From Carallia brachiata (Eukaryota > Streptophyta > Magnoliopsida > Malpighiales > Rhizophoraceae), in assembly GCA_021464245.1 (NCBI GenBank), contig JADCRB010000055.1:1704487-1768486 (forward strand): a stretch of 64,000 nt of DNA. Reading direction: 5' to 3'. This document shows, one piece after another, positions 11,463 through 21,320 of this stretch; position 1 is the first letter of the stretch, and each line of letters starts with the position of its first letter. A program made the translations under genes and the position numbers. A model generated the notes under the pieces. The model was not told the origin of the DNA. It saw nothing but the letters and a program-made list of their open reading frames with translations, and made no database searches.

Positions 11463-14338
11463 GCAATGGAAAGCTAATACAAGCTGAAGGGAAAGGAGTT
11501 GCAGTTGTTAAAACAAATTCAGGTACTAAACTCATTGCTGATGTTCTCTATGTACCTGATATAAGTCAAAACCTTCTTAGTGTGGGGCAGCTGATGGAGA
11601 AAGGTTATTCCTTGGTGTTTAAGAATAAAGTTTGTTCTATTTACAATGCTGATGGAGCTCATCTTATAACTGTGCCCATGAGTGGCAAGAGTTTTTATCT
11701 AGACACCAAAGGAGTTCATGATCATACTTTTTCTGCTTCTGTTGATGAATCTTCCCTATGGCATAAAAGATTTGGCCATTTTCATTATTCAGGCCTTTTA
11801 AAGTTGCAGAAGAAGGAACTTGTTTCTCATATGCCTGTTATTTTTGCATCTGATAAAACTTGTGATGTTTGTCAATTTGGGAAGCAATCAAGGCTTCCTT
11901 TCACATCTTTGCAGCCATCAAGAGCTAAGGAGAAGCTTCAACTAGTTCATTCTGACCTATGTGGCCCTATGGCAAATGAATCATTAAATGGCAGCAAGTA
12001 CTTTATTCTATTCATTGATGATCTCTCAAGGTTCACGTGGGTTTTCTTTCTCAAATCCAAGTCAGAAGTTGTCAATGTCTTTCAAAAGTTCATGCTTTGG
12101 ATTGAGAAACAATCTGGCTATAAAATCAAGAGCTTGAGAACTGACAATGGCTCAGAATACACATCTGAAGCTTTCAAAAAGGTATGCACAGATGCTGGAA
12201 TTCAGAACCAATACACTGCTCCTTACACTCCCCAACAAAATGGGGTGAGTGAAAGGAAGAATAGAACTATCTTGGACATGGCCAGATGTCTTCTCTCTGA
12301 AAGGAAGCTCCCCAAAAGTTTTTGGGCTGAGGCTGTTGCTACTTCAGTCTATTTATTGAATAGATTGCCTACAAAAGCCTTGCCAAACCAAACTCCTTTT
12401 GAAGCCTGGTTCCAGTCTAAGCCATCAGTCCATCACTTGAAAATCTTTGGCTGCATTTGTTATGTGCATGTGCCAGAAGTCAAGAGAAGTAAGCTGGATA
12501 GAAGAGCATCAGTAGCAGTGTTTATTGGCTATACAAACACTGTCTTTAACTATAGAGTTTATTTTGTTGAGACTGGAAAAGTTTCTGTGAGCAGAAACTT
12601 AAAGTTCAGTGAAAATGAGTATTGGGACTGGACTAAATCTAAGGTTGATCAGACTCAAGCTCAACCTGGACAGGTTTCACAACCTCAAGTCTCAAATTCA
12701 GACTCTTCTGATGAAGAATTGGAAGAAGATGCTCCTGTGAGAGGAACAAGAACAATTGCAGAAATTTATGAAAGGTGCCATCAAGCCTTGCTGGAACCTT
12801 GTAGCTATCAAGAAGCTTCATCATTTCCTGAGTGGAAGAATGCCATGAAGGAGGAGATACAAGCTATTGAAAGAAATGAAACTTGGGAATTGGTTTCAAT
12901 ACCAGAAAACAAGACTGCTATAGGAGTCAAATGGGTCTACAGGACTAAGCTCAATTCAGATGGCACACTGAACAAATACAAAGCAAGGCTTGTGGTTAAA
13001 GGATATGCACAACAATATGGTGTAGACTACACAGACACTTTTGCACCTGTGGCTAGATTGGATACAATTAAGCTTCTTTTAGCAATTGCAGCTCATAAAG
13101 GGTGGAAAGTTCACCAGCTTGATGTAAGATCAGCTTTTCTAAATGGTCTGCTGCAGGAAGAAATCTATGTACAGCAACCAGATGGCTTTGTTAAAAAGGG
13201 GCAAGAAGATAAAGTGTACAAGCTCAAAAAGGCTTTATATGGGCTAAAGCAAGCCCCTAGGGCTTGGTTCAGCAGGATCAATGATCATTTACTCAAGCTG
13301 GGTTTCTGCAAAAGTAAGTCAGAAGCTACTTTGTATGTTAAAGAGCAAGGTGCTGAGGTTCTCTATGTTTCTATTTATGTTGATGACCTTTTGGTCATTG
13401 GAAGTTGCAATCAACTTGTTCTTCAGTTCAAAATTGAAATGAGAAGTGTATTTGACATGTCTGACCTTGGAAGCATGAGTTACTTCCTTGGTTTGCAAGT
13501 GCAGCAAACACAACAAGGCATATTTATAAGTCAGTCCAAATATGCAAGGGAAATACTAAAAAGGTTTCAAATGTCTGAATGCAAACCTGTAGGAACTCCC
13601 TTGGCAGCAGGTGAGCAACTTCAGAAGGATGATGGTGCCAATAAAACTGATTCTACAAGCTACAGAAGCCTTGTGGGCTGTCTGTTGTACCTTTCTGCAT
13701 CCAGGCCAGACATTATGCATGCAGCCAGCTTGTTATCTAGATATATGCACTCACCAAGTGAAGTGCATTTCAGAGCAGCTAAAAGGGTTTTGAGATATAT
13801 CAAAGGTACCATTGAGCTTGGGATCATGTATAAAAGGAATGAAGAAATGATTCTATCAGGATTCACTGATAGTGATTGGGCAGGCTCCTTGGAAGATATG
13901 AAGAGTACCTCTGGTTTTGTATTCATGTTTGGATCAAGTGCTTTCAGCTGGAACTCCAAGAAGCAGTCCACAGTTGCTCAGTCAACAGCTGAGGCAGAAT
14001 ACATTGCAGCTGCCTCAGCTGTAAACCAAGCAATGTGGATTAGAAAGCTACTTTTAGATTTGAAGGTGGAACAAACTGAACCCACTTCAATCTTTTGTGA
14101 CAATCAATCCACCATTGCAATATCTAAGAATCCTGTATTGCATGGTAGGACTAAGCACTTTAAGATTAAGTTGCATTTTATAAGAGAAGCACAAGAAGAT
14201 CAAGAAGTGAATTTGCTGTTTTGTTCCTCCGAGAAGCAGCTTGCAGATATTCTAACTAAAAGGCTTCCTAAGCCAAGGTTTGATTTTCTAAGGGCAAAGC
14301 TTGGAATGCAACTGCATTGCACCAAGGAGGAGTGTTGA
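11426..14338 (+). CDS. copia pol: integrase, reverse transcriptase, RNase H
   Basis: A long uninterrupted frame of about 970 residues. The integrase zinc domain has H113-x4-H118 and C146-x2-C149. The catalytic triad is D177, D240 and E276, with the expected 35 residues between the last two. The reverse transcriptase follows (VKWVYRTKLN, LDVRSAFLNG, active site YVDDLLVIG). RNase H has TDSDWAG, STAEAEYIA and CDNQSTIAI. The catalytic motifs look intact, so the enzymes could work if made. Because the frame lacks its gag and protease start, expression from this copy would need a frameshift or help from another element. A TNT1-like lineage is likely but not proven. Confidence 0.93.
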   Translation: MLDNSFKVKVKIGNGKLIQAEGKGVAVVKTNSGTKLIADVLYVPDISQNLLSVGQLMEKGYSLVFKNKVCSIYNADGAHLITVPMSGKSFYLDTKGVHDHTFSASVDESSLWHKRFGHFHYSGLLKLQKKELVSHMPVIFASDKTCDVCQFGKQSRLPFTSLQPSRAKEKLQLVHSDLCGPMANESLNGSKYFILFIDDLSRFTWVFFLKSKSEVVNVFQKFMLWIEKQSGYKIKSLRTDNGSEYTSEAFKKVCTDAGIQNQYTAPYTPQQNGVSERKNRTILDMARCLLSERKLPKSFWAEAVATSVYLLNRLPTKALPNQTPFEAWFQSKPSVHHLKIFGCICYVHVPEVKRSKLDRRASVAVFIGYTNTVFNYRVYFVETGKVSVSRNLKFSENEYWDWTKSKVDQTQAQPGQVSQPQVSNSDSSDEELEEDAPVRGTRTIAEIYERCHQALLEPCSYQEASSFPEWKNAMKEEIQAIERNETWELVSIPENKTAIGVKWVYRTKLNSDGTLNKYKARLVVKGYAQQYGVDYTDTFAPVARLDTIKLLLAIAAHKGWKVHQLDVRSAFLNGLLQEEIYVQQPDGFVKKGQEDKVYKLKKALYGLKQAPRAWFSRINDHLLKLGFCKSKSEATLYVKEQGAEVLYVSIYVDDLLVIGSCNQLVLQFKIEMRSVFDMSDLGSMSYFLGLQVQQTQQGIFISQSKYAREILKRFQMSECKPVGTPLAAGEQLQKDDGANKTDSTSYRSLVGCLLYLSASRPDIMHAASLLSRYMHSPSEVHFRAAKRVLRYIKGTIELGIMYKRNEEMILSGFTDSDWAGSLEDMKSTSGFVFMFGSSAFSWNSKKQSTVAQSTAEAEYIAAASAVNQAMWIRKLLLDLKVEQTEPTSIFCDNQSTIAISKNPVLHGRTKHFKIKLHFIREAQEDQEVNLLFCSSEKQLADILTKRLPKPRFDFLRAKLGMQLHCTKEEC
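14322..14332 (+). other. Polypurine tract of copia element
   Basis: ccaaggaggag lies directly before the 3' LTR, where second-strand priming is expected. Confidence 0.7.
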
Positions 14339-14738
14339 CAGGTCTGAAGGTGGTGCTGTTGCATTGCTGTGTTGCAGCCATTTGTTTTTTTGAACTCAAG
14401 AATTCCCTCCAGCATTCAAAAAAATCAGTTGGCAATTGATTTTAAAATGCTGGAGCTGGATTTGAAGAGAACACTCTCTTTCTTTTTTGTTTTTTGTATT
14501 TTACATTGAAAATGTAAAAGCTGTCTTGTCCCAACAGCTATTTTCAATTTGAATTTTGTAATTTGTACTTTGAACAATGATGTAAGTTTTGTTGAACTTC
14601 ATATATAATGAAGTCAGCCTATCATCACAGAAGATAGAGCTGCCATTTTCCTAATCTCTGCTGCATCATTCTTCTTTCAACACAAAAACGTGTGCTTGCT
14701 TGTTGCTCTGTTTTTATTTTTTCCTTTAAACACCAACA
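14333..14738 (+). repeat. 3' LTR of copia element
   Basis: 406 bp, same as the 5' LTR. The stop codon of the pol frame (TGA 14336-14338) lies inside its first six bases. Confidence 0.97.
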
Positions 14739-15201
14739 GAGATAAATTCTTGAGCATGGTCAAGTTGCCAAAAAAGGAAGGCATGTTTCCAGTGAAGAAG
14801 TTGAATCCCAAGTCAAGGAACTTCAAGCGGTACAAGCGGGCGAGTTCGTTGGGTAGAGAACCATTAAAATTGTTGTTTCTAAGAGACAAATAAGCAAGAA
14901 ACCGTAGGTTTCCGATTTGTGGAGGAATAGTGCCGTAAAGACCCATGTGAGAAAGATCCAAAGCTGTGACCCTGTGGTGGAGAACGCCACAAGTCACACC
15001 AACCCAGCTGCAAACTGGGGCAGTGGTGGACCAATTGTTTGCCAAATAGTTTGCAGGGGCGTCAGTGATCTGAGCTTTCAGGAACAGAAGAGCAGCTTTA
15101 TCAGCGTTTATGTCAGTTCCTCCCACGGAAATGCTAGCAACTGATGCTAGCAGCAAAAGAACTTGAACACAAGCGAGAAATAGAAGGCAATTTCTCTTCA
15201 T

Positions 15202-16191
15202 GTTTGTGAAATCACAGAGCATTGAGAGGAATGGCAGGACGAGCAAGTAAAATATAAATTCCCCATCAAAATTACGTTAAATCTATGTTCACGCGCAAAG
15301 GCCAAACACGGATTCTACGGCAAGAATTTGAGAGAAAAAAAAAATTCAAAGGAGAGAATGGGGACCGCGACTGCGATCCACTGGATTGATTTTAATATGT
15401 TACAAAAAAGAATGATATTAATATGATTTTTTAAAATAAAATTATTAAAACTCGAAAAAATAATAATTTTTATATGAATAATTTAAAAATTATTTGTCAA
15501 TTATATAAACCCCTTTTAACTCGACCATGTGACACATAAAAATTGTAATTACTTAAATTTTAAAAAATTATTTTTTAAAAATTATCTTGAATTGTAAATG
15601 CTGAGAAAAAGTCGGTTTAAACTCCTTCTTTCTCCTCCACTTCCACCATTTCCACGAAAATCTGAACGCAACTCATCGGGAGCAAGATCAATATGTTAAC
15701 ACTCAACAATTCACACTAGCAGCCTAGTTGGCGGTCGTTTCTAAGAGGGTCCACTTATATAAATGTGAGTTTAACGCATTATAACTCATTTTTTTTATTA
15801 GATAATAAATATTTATAATAAAAAAATATTTATTTTATTTTTTTTAATGTAAACATTTAGTATGTAGCTGTCCAAAAAAAAAAAGCAATAAATTTATGAT
15901 TTGACATTTACTGGTTCTTAAAATGTTAGGAAGGAGTCGGTTTCAACTTCCCGTCTTTCTCGTCCACCTCCACCAAATTTCTACGAAATTTTGAACATCG
16001 AACCAGGTCCCTCAGGGTGTGGAGCCCAGACAAAGCAGCGATCGTGATGAACACGGGAGCTACGGGCAAGTCCATGATGCTGGTGCCACGAATTGTTTGA
16101 AGAAATAATTGCTACCTAGCTAGGTTCTCCTTGGGCTGGCTTCTCCAGAGCGTGCAGTAAAGTTGAAGAAATAATATAGGAAGAAGTATAT
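15202..16191. promoter_or_regulatory. Shared divergent promoter region, RLK and NLR
   Basis: These 990 bp separate the starts of the minus-strand receptor kinase and the plus-strand NLR, so both promoters must lie here. A direct repeat of about 70 bp occurs at 15603-15675 and 15927-16003 (shared gtcggttt, ccaccatttc/ccaccaaattt, acgaaa, tgaac). The rest is AT-rich. Confidence 0.5.
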
Positions 16192-18873
16192 ATGGCCGAA
16201 GCTGCTGTCTCTTTTGTCTTGGAAAGGCTTGTTGATGTGATCGATCAGATTGAATTTCCTGCTGATGTTGGCAGACAAATCAAACGCCTTCAGGACGAAC
16301 TCAGAAGGATGCGTTGCTTTCTCAGAGACGCCGATGCCAAGCAAGACGAGGACGAGAGAGTGCGCAACTGGGTCTCCGATATCAGAAGTGTCGCCTACGA
16401 CGCAGAGGATCTCATCGACACGTTTATCCTCAAGATCGATTGCCTCAAGAAAAAGAATTTCTTCAAGAGATTGCGTTCCTACCCTAAAGAGTTGAAATAT
16501 CAATCCAAGATTGCAAAAGATCTTGACACCCTCCGTCTGAGGCTTCAGGACATCTCGGCCAGTCGTGAAACCTACGGCATCAAAAACATTGGAGAAGGGA
16601 CGACTGCTGCCAGCCAGACGCTGAGGAAGCTGAGAAGATCGTCTCCGCGCGGGGAGGAAATGGATATTGTGGGATTGGAAGATGACACAGCTAAACTTGT
16701 GGCGCAGCTTATCGGAACTGGGGACCGCTTTCGTGCTGTCTCAATTGTCGGGATGGGTGGAATAGGAAAGACAACCCTTGCTAGAAAGGTCTACAATCAT
16801 GGCGATACCAGGACTCGGTTTCCCAGCCGTGCTTGGATTTACGTCTCGCAAGATTGTAGCGCTAGAGACATCCTGCAGGCAATTATACGGCAAATCGCAA
16901 CGCCAAGAAAAAGACTAGAAATGTTGGCGGACGATGAGTTGGAGGAATTGCTTTATGAGAATTTGCGGAGGAAAAGGTATCTTGTGGTTTTGGATGACAT
17001 ATGGAGCACTAAGGACTGGGGCTGTCTTGCGAAGGCCTTTCCGGTTGACAAAAGCAATGGAAGCAGATTGTTGCTCACCACCAGGAACAAGAACGTTGCT
17101 TTGCATGTAGATCCTCGAACTCTTCCCTATGATTTGCAATTTCTAAGCAAAGAGAATAGTTGGGAGTTATTCTGCAGGAAGGCATTTACCGATTGCAGTG
17201 ATTGTTCTTCACTGTTGGAAGAAATTGGCAGGGAGATTGTTGAGAGATGTGCTGGTTTACCATTAGCCATCATTGTGATTGGTGGCCTGCTGTCTAGAAA
17301 AAGGAAGCCAGGGGAATGGGAAAGAGTTCTTAACAACATGTACTCTCATTTTGGCCGAGACCCAACTGGAGTTTCAGCAATATTGGCTTTGAGTTACAAT
17401 GACTTGCCATATTACTTGAAATCTTGTTTCCTTTACTTGGGTCATTTTCCTGAAGATTATTTGATTCCCACCCATAAGTTATTCCGGCTATGGGTTGCAG
17501 AGGGCTTGATTCCAGACCAAGGAGAAAGGATGGAGGATGCAGCCGAGGATTACTTGAATGAGCTGATTGAGAGAAACATGGTTCAAGTGGCAAGAATGAG
17601 CGTTAATAACAGGGTCAAGCAGTGTCGTATGCATGATTTGCTGCGAGATCTCTCCATCACAAAGGCAAGGGCAGAGGATTTTCTTGAGATTCCAGGGAAT
17701 GAACATTCCACAAATTTGGTTAGATCTCGTCGCCATCCAATCTATTCTAGCTACCATTTTTCCTCCCTGGAGCATTCCAATCCACATCTCCGTTCCCTGC
17801 TCTTCTTTAAAGTTGTTACACATGTTCGTTATAAAATTTTGAGGTACCGCAGGAATGAGAAAGATTTTTGTGAGTTGTCAGAAACCAATCTTGACTATGT
17901 TAGCAGGACTTTCAAATTGCTAAGGATCTTGGAGTTGGAGGGCATATCATGCAGCAGCATTCCAACCACAATTGGGGAACTGATTCATTTGAAGTACTTG
18001 GGGTTAAACCAGACAAACATACGAGTTCTTCCATCAACGATAGGTACTCTGCGTGACCTGCAGACTCTTGATATTGCTGGAAATCTTCATCTTAGAATGG
18101 TTCCTGATGTGATTCGGAATATGAGAAATTTGCGACATCTTTACATGTGCGGGCATAAGACTCTTACGTATCTGCAACTTGACACCCTAAAGCAACTGCA
18201 GACTTTGTGTGAAGTGCACGTCAATTTGTGGAAGCGGAACAATTCATCAAATCTTGTTAGTCTCCGAAAATTGGGAATAAGAGGAAACTTAGGCTCAGAC
18301 GCGAGGGCAATTTTCCTGTCTATTGCTGCACTTCCACGACTTCAATCCCTCAAATTGCATGCTGAAGATGCCGAATTTCCAACACTTGCTCCACTTGCCT
18401 CTCTTCACAGTCTTGCCAAATTGCATCTGAAAGGAAGGATTCCAGAATTACCAAGGCCACAAGAGTTTCCGCCGAGTCTCTCCCAGCTAACATTGGAATA
18501 TACCCGTCTGGGACAAGAATCAATGTTGATACTTGAGAAGCTGCCAAGACTAGAGATTTTAAGACTTAAAGCACTGTCCTACTGTAAAGCAAACCTGACA
18601 ATCTCTGGCAATGGTTTTGCTCAACTAGAGTTCCTCGAGTTCAACAGCTTGGATTCCTTGGAAGAATTCAATGTAGAAGGAGGTGCAATTCCAAGGCTCA
18701 CACATTTTCGAATTGCCAATTGTAAAGGGTTGAAAATGCTTCCTGCCGAAATGAAGAATGTTACTAGTCTCCATGAGCTGAAAATTGAGGAGATGCCAAA
18801 AGTCTTTGTAGATAGGCTTCGAGGAGAAGATTTTCACAAAGTCCAGCATATTTCTTCCATCACTTTTATTTAA
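16192..18873 (+). CDS. CC-NB-LRR disease resistance protein (RPP13/RPP8-like)
   Basis: A single uninterrupted exon of 893 codons. The Rx-type coiled coil comes first, with the EDVID-like motif AEDLID at residues 71-76. The NB-ARC domain has the P-loop GMGGIGKTT (187-195), kinase-2 LVVLDDIW (264-271), RNBS-B SRLLLTTR, GLPL (355-358) and MHD (480-482). About 12 LRRs fill residues 560-890. The protein is expected to be a cytoplasmic immune receptor that binds ADP/ATP and detects pathogen effectors; its ligand cannot be inferred. The start fits the family's usual MAEAAVSFVL. It is the intact member of a tandem pair; the other copy at 1-972 is broken. It lies head-to-head with the split LRR receptor kinase. 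Confidence 0.96.
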   Translation: MAEAAVSFVLERLVDVIDQIEFPADVGRQIKRLQDELRRMRCFLRDADAKQDEDERVRNWVSDIRSVAYDAEDLIDTFILKIDCLKKKNFFKRLRSYPKELKYQSKIAKDLDTLRLRLQDISASRETYGIKNIGEGTTAASQTLRKLRRSSPRGEEMDIVGLEDDTAKLVAQLIGTGDRFRAVSIVGMGGIGKTTLARKVYNHGDTRTRFPSRAWIYVSQDCSARDILQAIIRQIATPRKRLEMLADDELEELLYENLRRKRYLVVLDDIWSTKDWGCLAKAFPVDKSNGSRLLLTTRNKNVALHVDPRTLPYDLQFLSKENSWELFCRKAFTDCSDCSSLLEEIGREIVERCAGLPLAIIVIGGLLSRKRKPGEWERVLNNMYSHFGRDPTGVSAILALSYNDLPYYLKSCFLYLGHFPEDYLIPTHKLFRLWVAEGLIPDQGERMEDAAEDYLNELIERNMVQVARMSVNNRVKQCRMHDLLRDLSITKARAEDFLEIPGNEHSTNLVRSRRHPIYSSYHFSSLEHSNPHLRSLLFFKVVTHVRYKILRYRRNEKDFCELSETNLDYVSRTFKLLRILELEGISCSSIPTTIGELIHLKYLGLNQTNIRVLPSTIGTLRDLQTLDIAGNLHLRMVPDVIRNMRNLRHLYMCGHKTLTYLQLDTLKQLQTLCEVHVNLWKRNNSSNLVSLRKLGIRGNLGSDARAIFLSIAALPRLQSLKLHAEDAEFPTLAPLASLHSLAKLHLKGRIPELPRPQEFPPSLSQLTLEYTRLGQESMLILEKLPRLEILRLKALSYCKANLTISGNGFAQLEFLEFNSLDSLEEFNVEGGAIPRLTHFRIANCKGLKMLPAEMKNVTSLHELKIEEMPKVFVDRLRGEDFHKVQHISSITFI

Positions 18874-21320
18874 CTGCCTGCTGAGGGCAGTTTTCAATAC
18901 AGAGTCTCAACATTAATGACCATCAATCCATTGAGGTCTTTGCTCTTTTTCACAGCAAGTTGGCCTGACCGGATTTTATTTATGCTATTTTCTTTGTGAC
19001 AAACGCTCAATTTCTTCAAATGTTCTATTGCGACTCCTGCAAGTCGTACTCATTTTCATTAAGTGGATCATGTTTGGTTCAAAAGGAGAAATCATGGGTA
19101 TTACGAGGCATGATTCATTGATCCTTCTGCTCTTAGTATATGTCTGGTTTAATGTATTGCTGCAACGATGCACCCCGTAAAGCAGATATCTGCATATGCA
19201 TCCTCTTGAGCCCACAACCAAAATCAATTTTACTACCACTTTTGTTTTTCCCCCTTTTTCATTAATTCTTAGATAACTTCACAAATTAAGATCTCATCAA
19301 AACCAATTATTATTATGCTGATGGAATGAATTGATCAGGTATATTAACTGCATCATGACATCTATATTGTTAAGAAAGAAGTGAATGGTTGTGTTTAGTT
19401 ATCTGCATCAGTATTCTCTAATTGAATATGACCGGTTGTCGCCTAATCTTTTTTATTTTATATGCCAAAAGGACTAAGATATTATGACGATATCACTATT
19501 CGCTATTATACTTATATGACAAGAATTATAATGCTCATTTAATCTGACATAGAAATAAATTGAGCAAACATATTAACTGCATCAAGCCGTCTACAATGGT
19601 TTAGGTGTTTTTAAAAAAAAAAATTAAATAAATACTTGGTGCTTTTGGTATATGCCCTTCTCCTTTACAGCGGAACATAACCATCTACATATTTTTACAA
19701 CATTAATGTCCTGCTTTCCAGAGCAGAAATTTGCCACACCGACTTGGATCTTTTTGTGCAGTTGGATTAGTCAGCGGCCCGCGGAGAATTGGACCACATT
19801 CAGATGCACGCTTTTAGCGATCAGATAGACAATCGAAGATTAACGGAAGCGTGAATATTCGTTAAACGGTAAACTTTTTTTGACGTGATTTGGAAGTTAT
19901 AAATTTAAATTTTTTTTATGAAAATAAAAATAAAATTACCTTTATTTAATTATCATCGAGCCTTCATAAAGTGAGAATCTTGCCCTAAGACATCTTCAAC
20001 TGAGGTGCTCCGATCATCATCTGTTACCGTGTGTTTTGGTTTTTTGATGAGAAAAGAAAAAAAAAAAAGAAATCTCAGAAACCAATACTAAATCCAGTAT
20101 TTGGTAACTATTAGAAAAGAATTGAGAAGTAAATGATTGGAATCAGACAAAAACTACAAATCAAGTTAAAAAAAAAAAAAACCGATGGATGTATAATGAC
20201 TAAAATAACATTTATTTATTCAATTAGTTGTAGAGATAATTTTGTAATTTTAATTTACTATTCAATTATTTGTGGGGCATTTTGTAATTTTATCTATACA
20301 TTTTTCTTTCTCACTATTTTTTCATATAATTTAAATATAAAATTTTACTTTCTTATTATTTTTTCATAATTTTTTTTTCATAACTTTCTTTTTTTATAGT
20401 TTTTTTTCTCACCAAAATTTAACAATCCAAACAAATCATTAAGCAGACGGTTGAAACCTTTGAGGGAAGAAAAAAAATGTTTGTTTTGGTCATTTTTTGA
20501 GGGCAGAAATTGTGGCCTGCATAATTGGAACATTCCAAGAAAAAATGGGCCTTCTCGTTTTCATATATTGAGTTTGGGCTGCGCTCAGTCTGCAACATTG
20601 TATTTTGAACTATGGACGTTTGAGATTTGGGTCTTATTAGACCCAATATTCAAACCATTTTTCACTCGCTTGCCGAGGACAGCAAACAGGGATGAGGAGA
20701 GGCTATTGATTCGATTCATAGTCTCATACAGCACAGCACACATGAGAGTTGTCTGAGAGAGGAGACGAAGGAAACATAAAAAAAAAAAAAAAAAAAGAGA
20801 CTATTTGTATTTGAAAATTATCTTGGAAACATGAAAAGTTAAAATTGAAGAAATGGAAAAAAAAAAAAAAAGAAGAGTTATTCTAATAAGTAAGATTAGA
20901 TGATTATATATAAATAAAGATAAATAATAACATAATTTCATTTAATAATATTTGATAATTAATTTAATTTTGTTATCTGATTTTTTTTCGACTTAAAGTT
21001 AAGCTTGTGAAAATAAAAGATTTTTTTTCAAAGAGTCGAATTACAAAAGAGAAAAGTAGAACTAATATATTTTAACCCTATCTTTTCTACAACGAAATAT
21101 TTTTTTTAATAAAAATTAAATATATATTTTTATTTTTTATTACAGAAAAAAATATCTAATTATAAGTAAAAAGCTATCGATTACCATATTTTTCGTTTTT
21201 CAAAAGAAACTGAAAATTCAGAATTCGTCAGGAAGCTGAAAGCCATTTCTAGACCATTACTCCTTTGCCGCAGAACAACTAATTTACGCCTCTAACACGT
21301 CGCGCGTAATCCAATAAACA
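18874..21320. other. Spacer between NLR and MSRA, copy B
   Basis: No gene seen. It matches 973-3147 apart from the MITE at 20027-20438 and smaller indels. The last 300 bp serve as the MSRA promoter region and are largely deleted in the truncated MSRA copy. Confidence 0.65.
20027..20438. mobile_element. MITE, PIF/Harbinger-like, TTA target duplication
   Basis: 412 bp flanked by TTA (20024-20026 and 20439-20441). The ends are imperfect inverted repeats of a ...gtgttt(t)gg type. The corresponding site in duplication copy A has a single TTA and no element, which marks the borders exactly. Confidence 0.75.

Larger units (their letters stand above)
9834..14738 (+). mobile_element. Ty1/copia LTR retrotransposon, recent insertion
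   Basis: The element has two 406-bp LTRs (9834-10239 and 14333-14738) beginning TGTTGACA and ending CACCAACA. By eye they are identical base for base. The 5-bp target duplication is GAGAT (9829-9833 and 14739-14743). A primer-binding site with the tggtatcagagc core follows the left LTR, and a purine tract (aaggaggag) precedes the right LTR. The order of coding parts (gag, protease, integrase, reverse transcriptase, RNase H) is that of Ty1/copia. It sits opposite in orientation to the receptor kinase whose first exon it interrupts. Two frameshifts break the polyprotein near the gag/protease part. Confidence 0.97.
5959..15201 (-). pseudogene. LRR receptor-like kinase (subfamily XII type), split by copia element
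   Basis: Read on the minus strand, exon 1 starts at 15201. It encodes a signal peptide (MKRNCLLFLACVQ...), an LRR N-terminal cap with the CSWVGVTC motif, and the first LRRs. The copia element interrupts it at 14743/9829. With the element and one GAGAT removed the frame continues to 9808 and ends G|gtacga. A 72-bp LRR exon lies at 8857-8928. A long exon at 6404-8422 holds more than ten LRRs, a membrane segment and most of the kinase. A last exon at 5959-6302 follows a 101-bp intron and completes the kinase (WAWNGTVSTRTDVYSFG). The type resembles FLS2/EFR/Xa21-like pattern receptors. The kinase is non-RD (HGDLKPSN), and the DFG motif reads DFS. The join into the long exon lacks about 17 residues of one LRR, so the gene was probably damaged before or besides the insertion. 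Confidence 0.88.
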
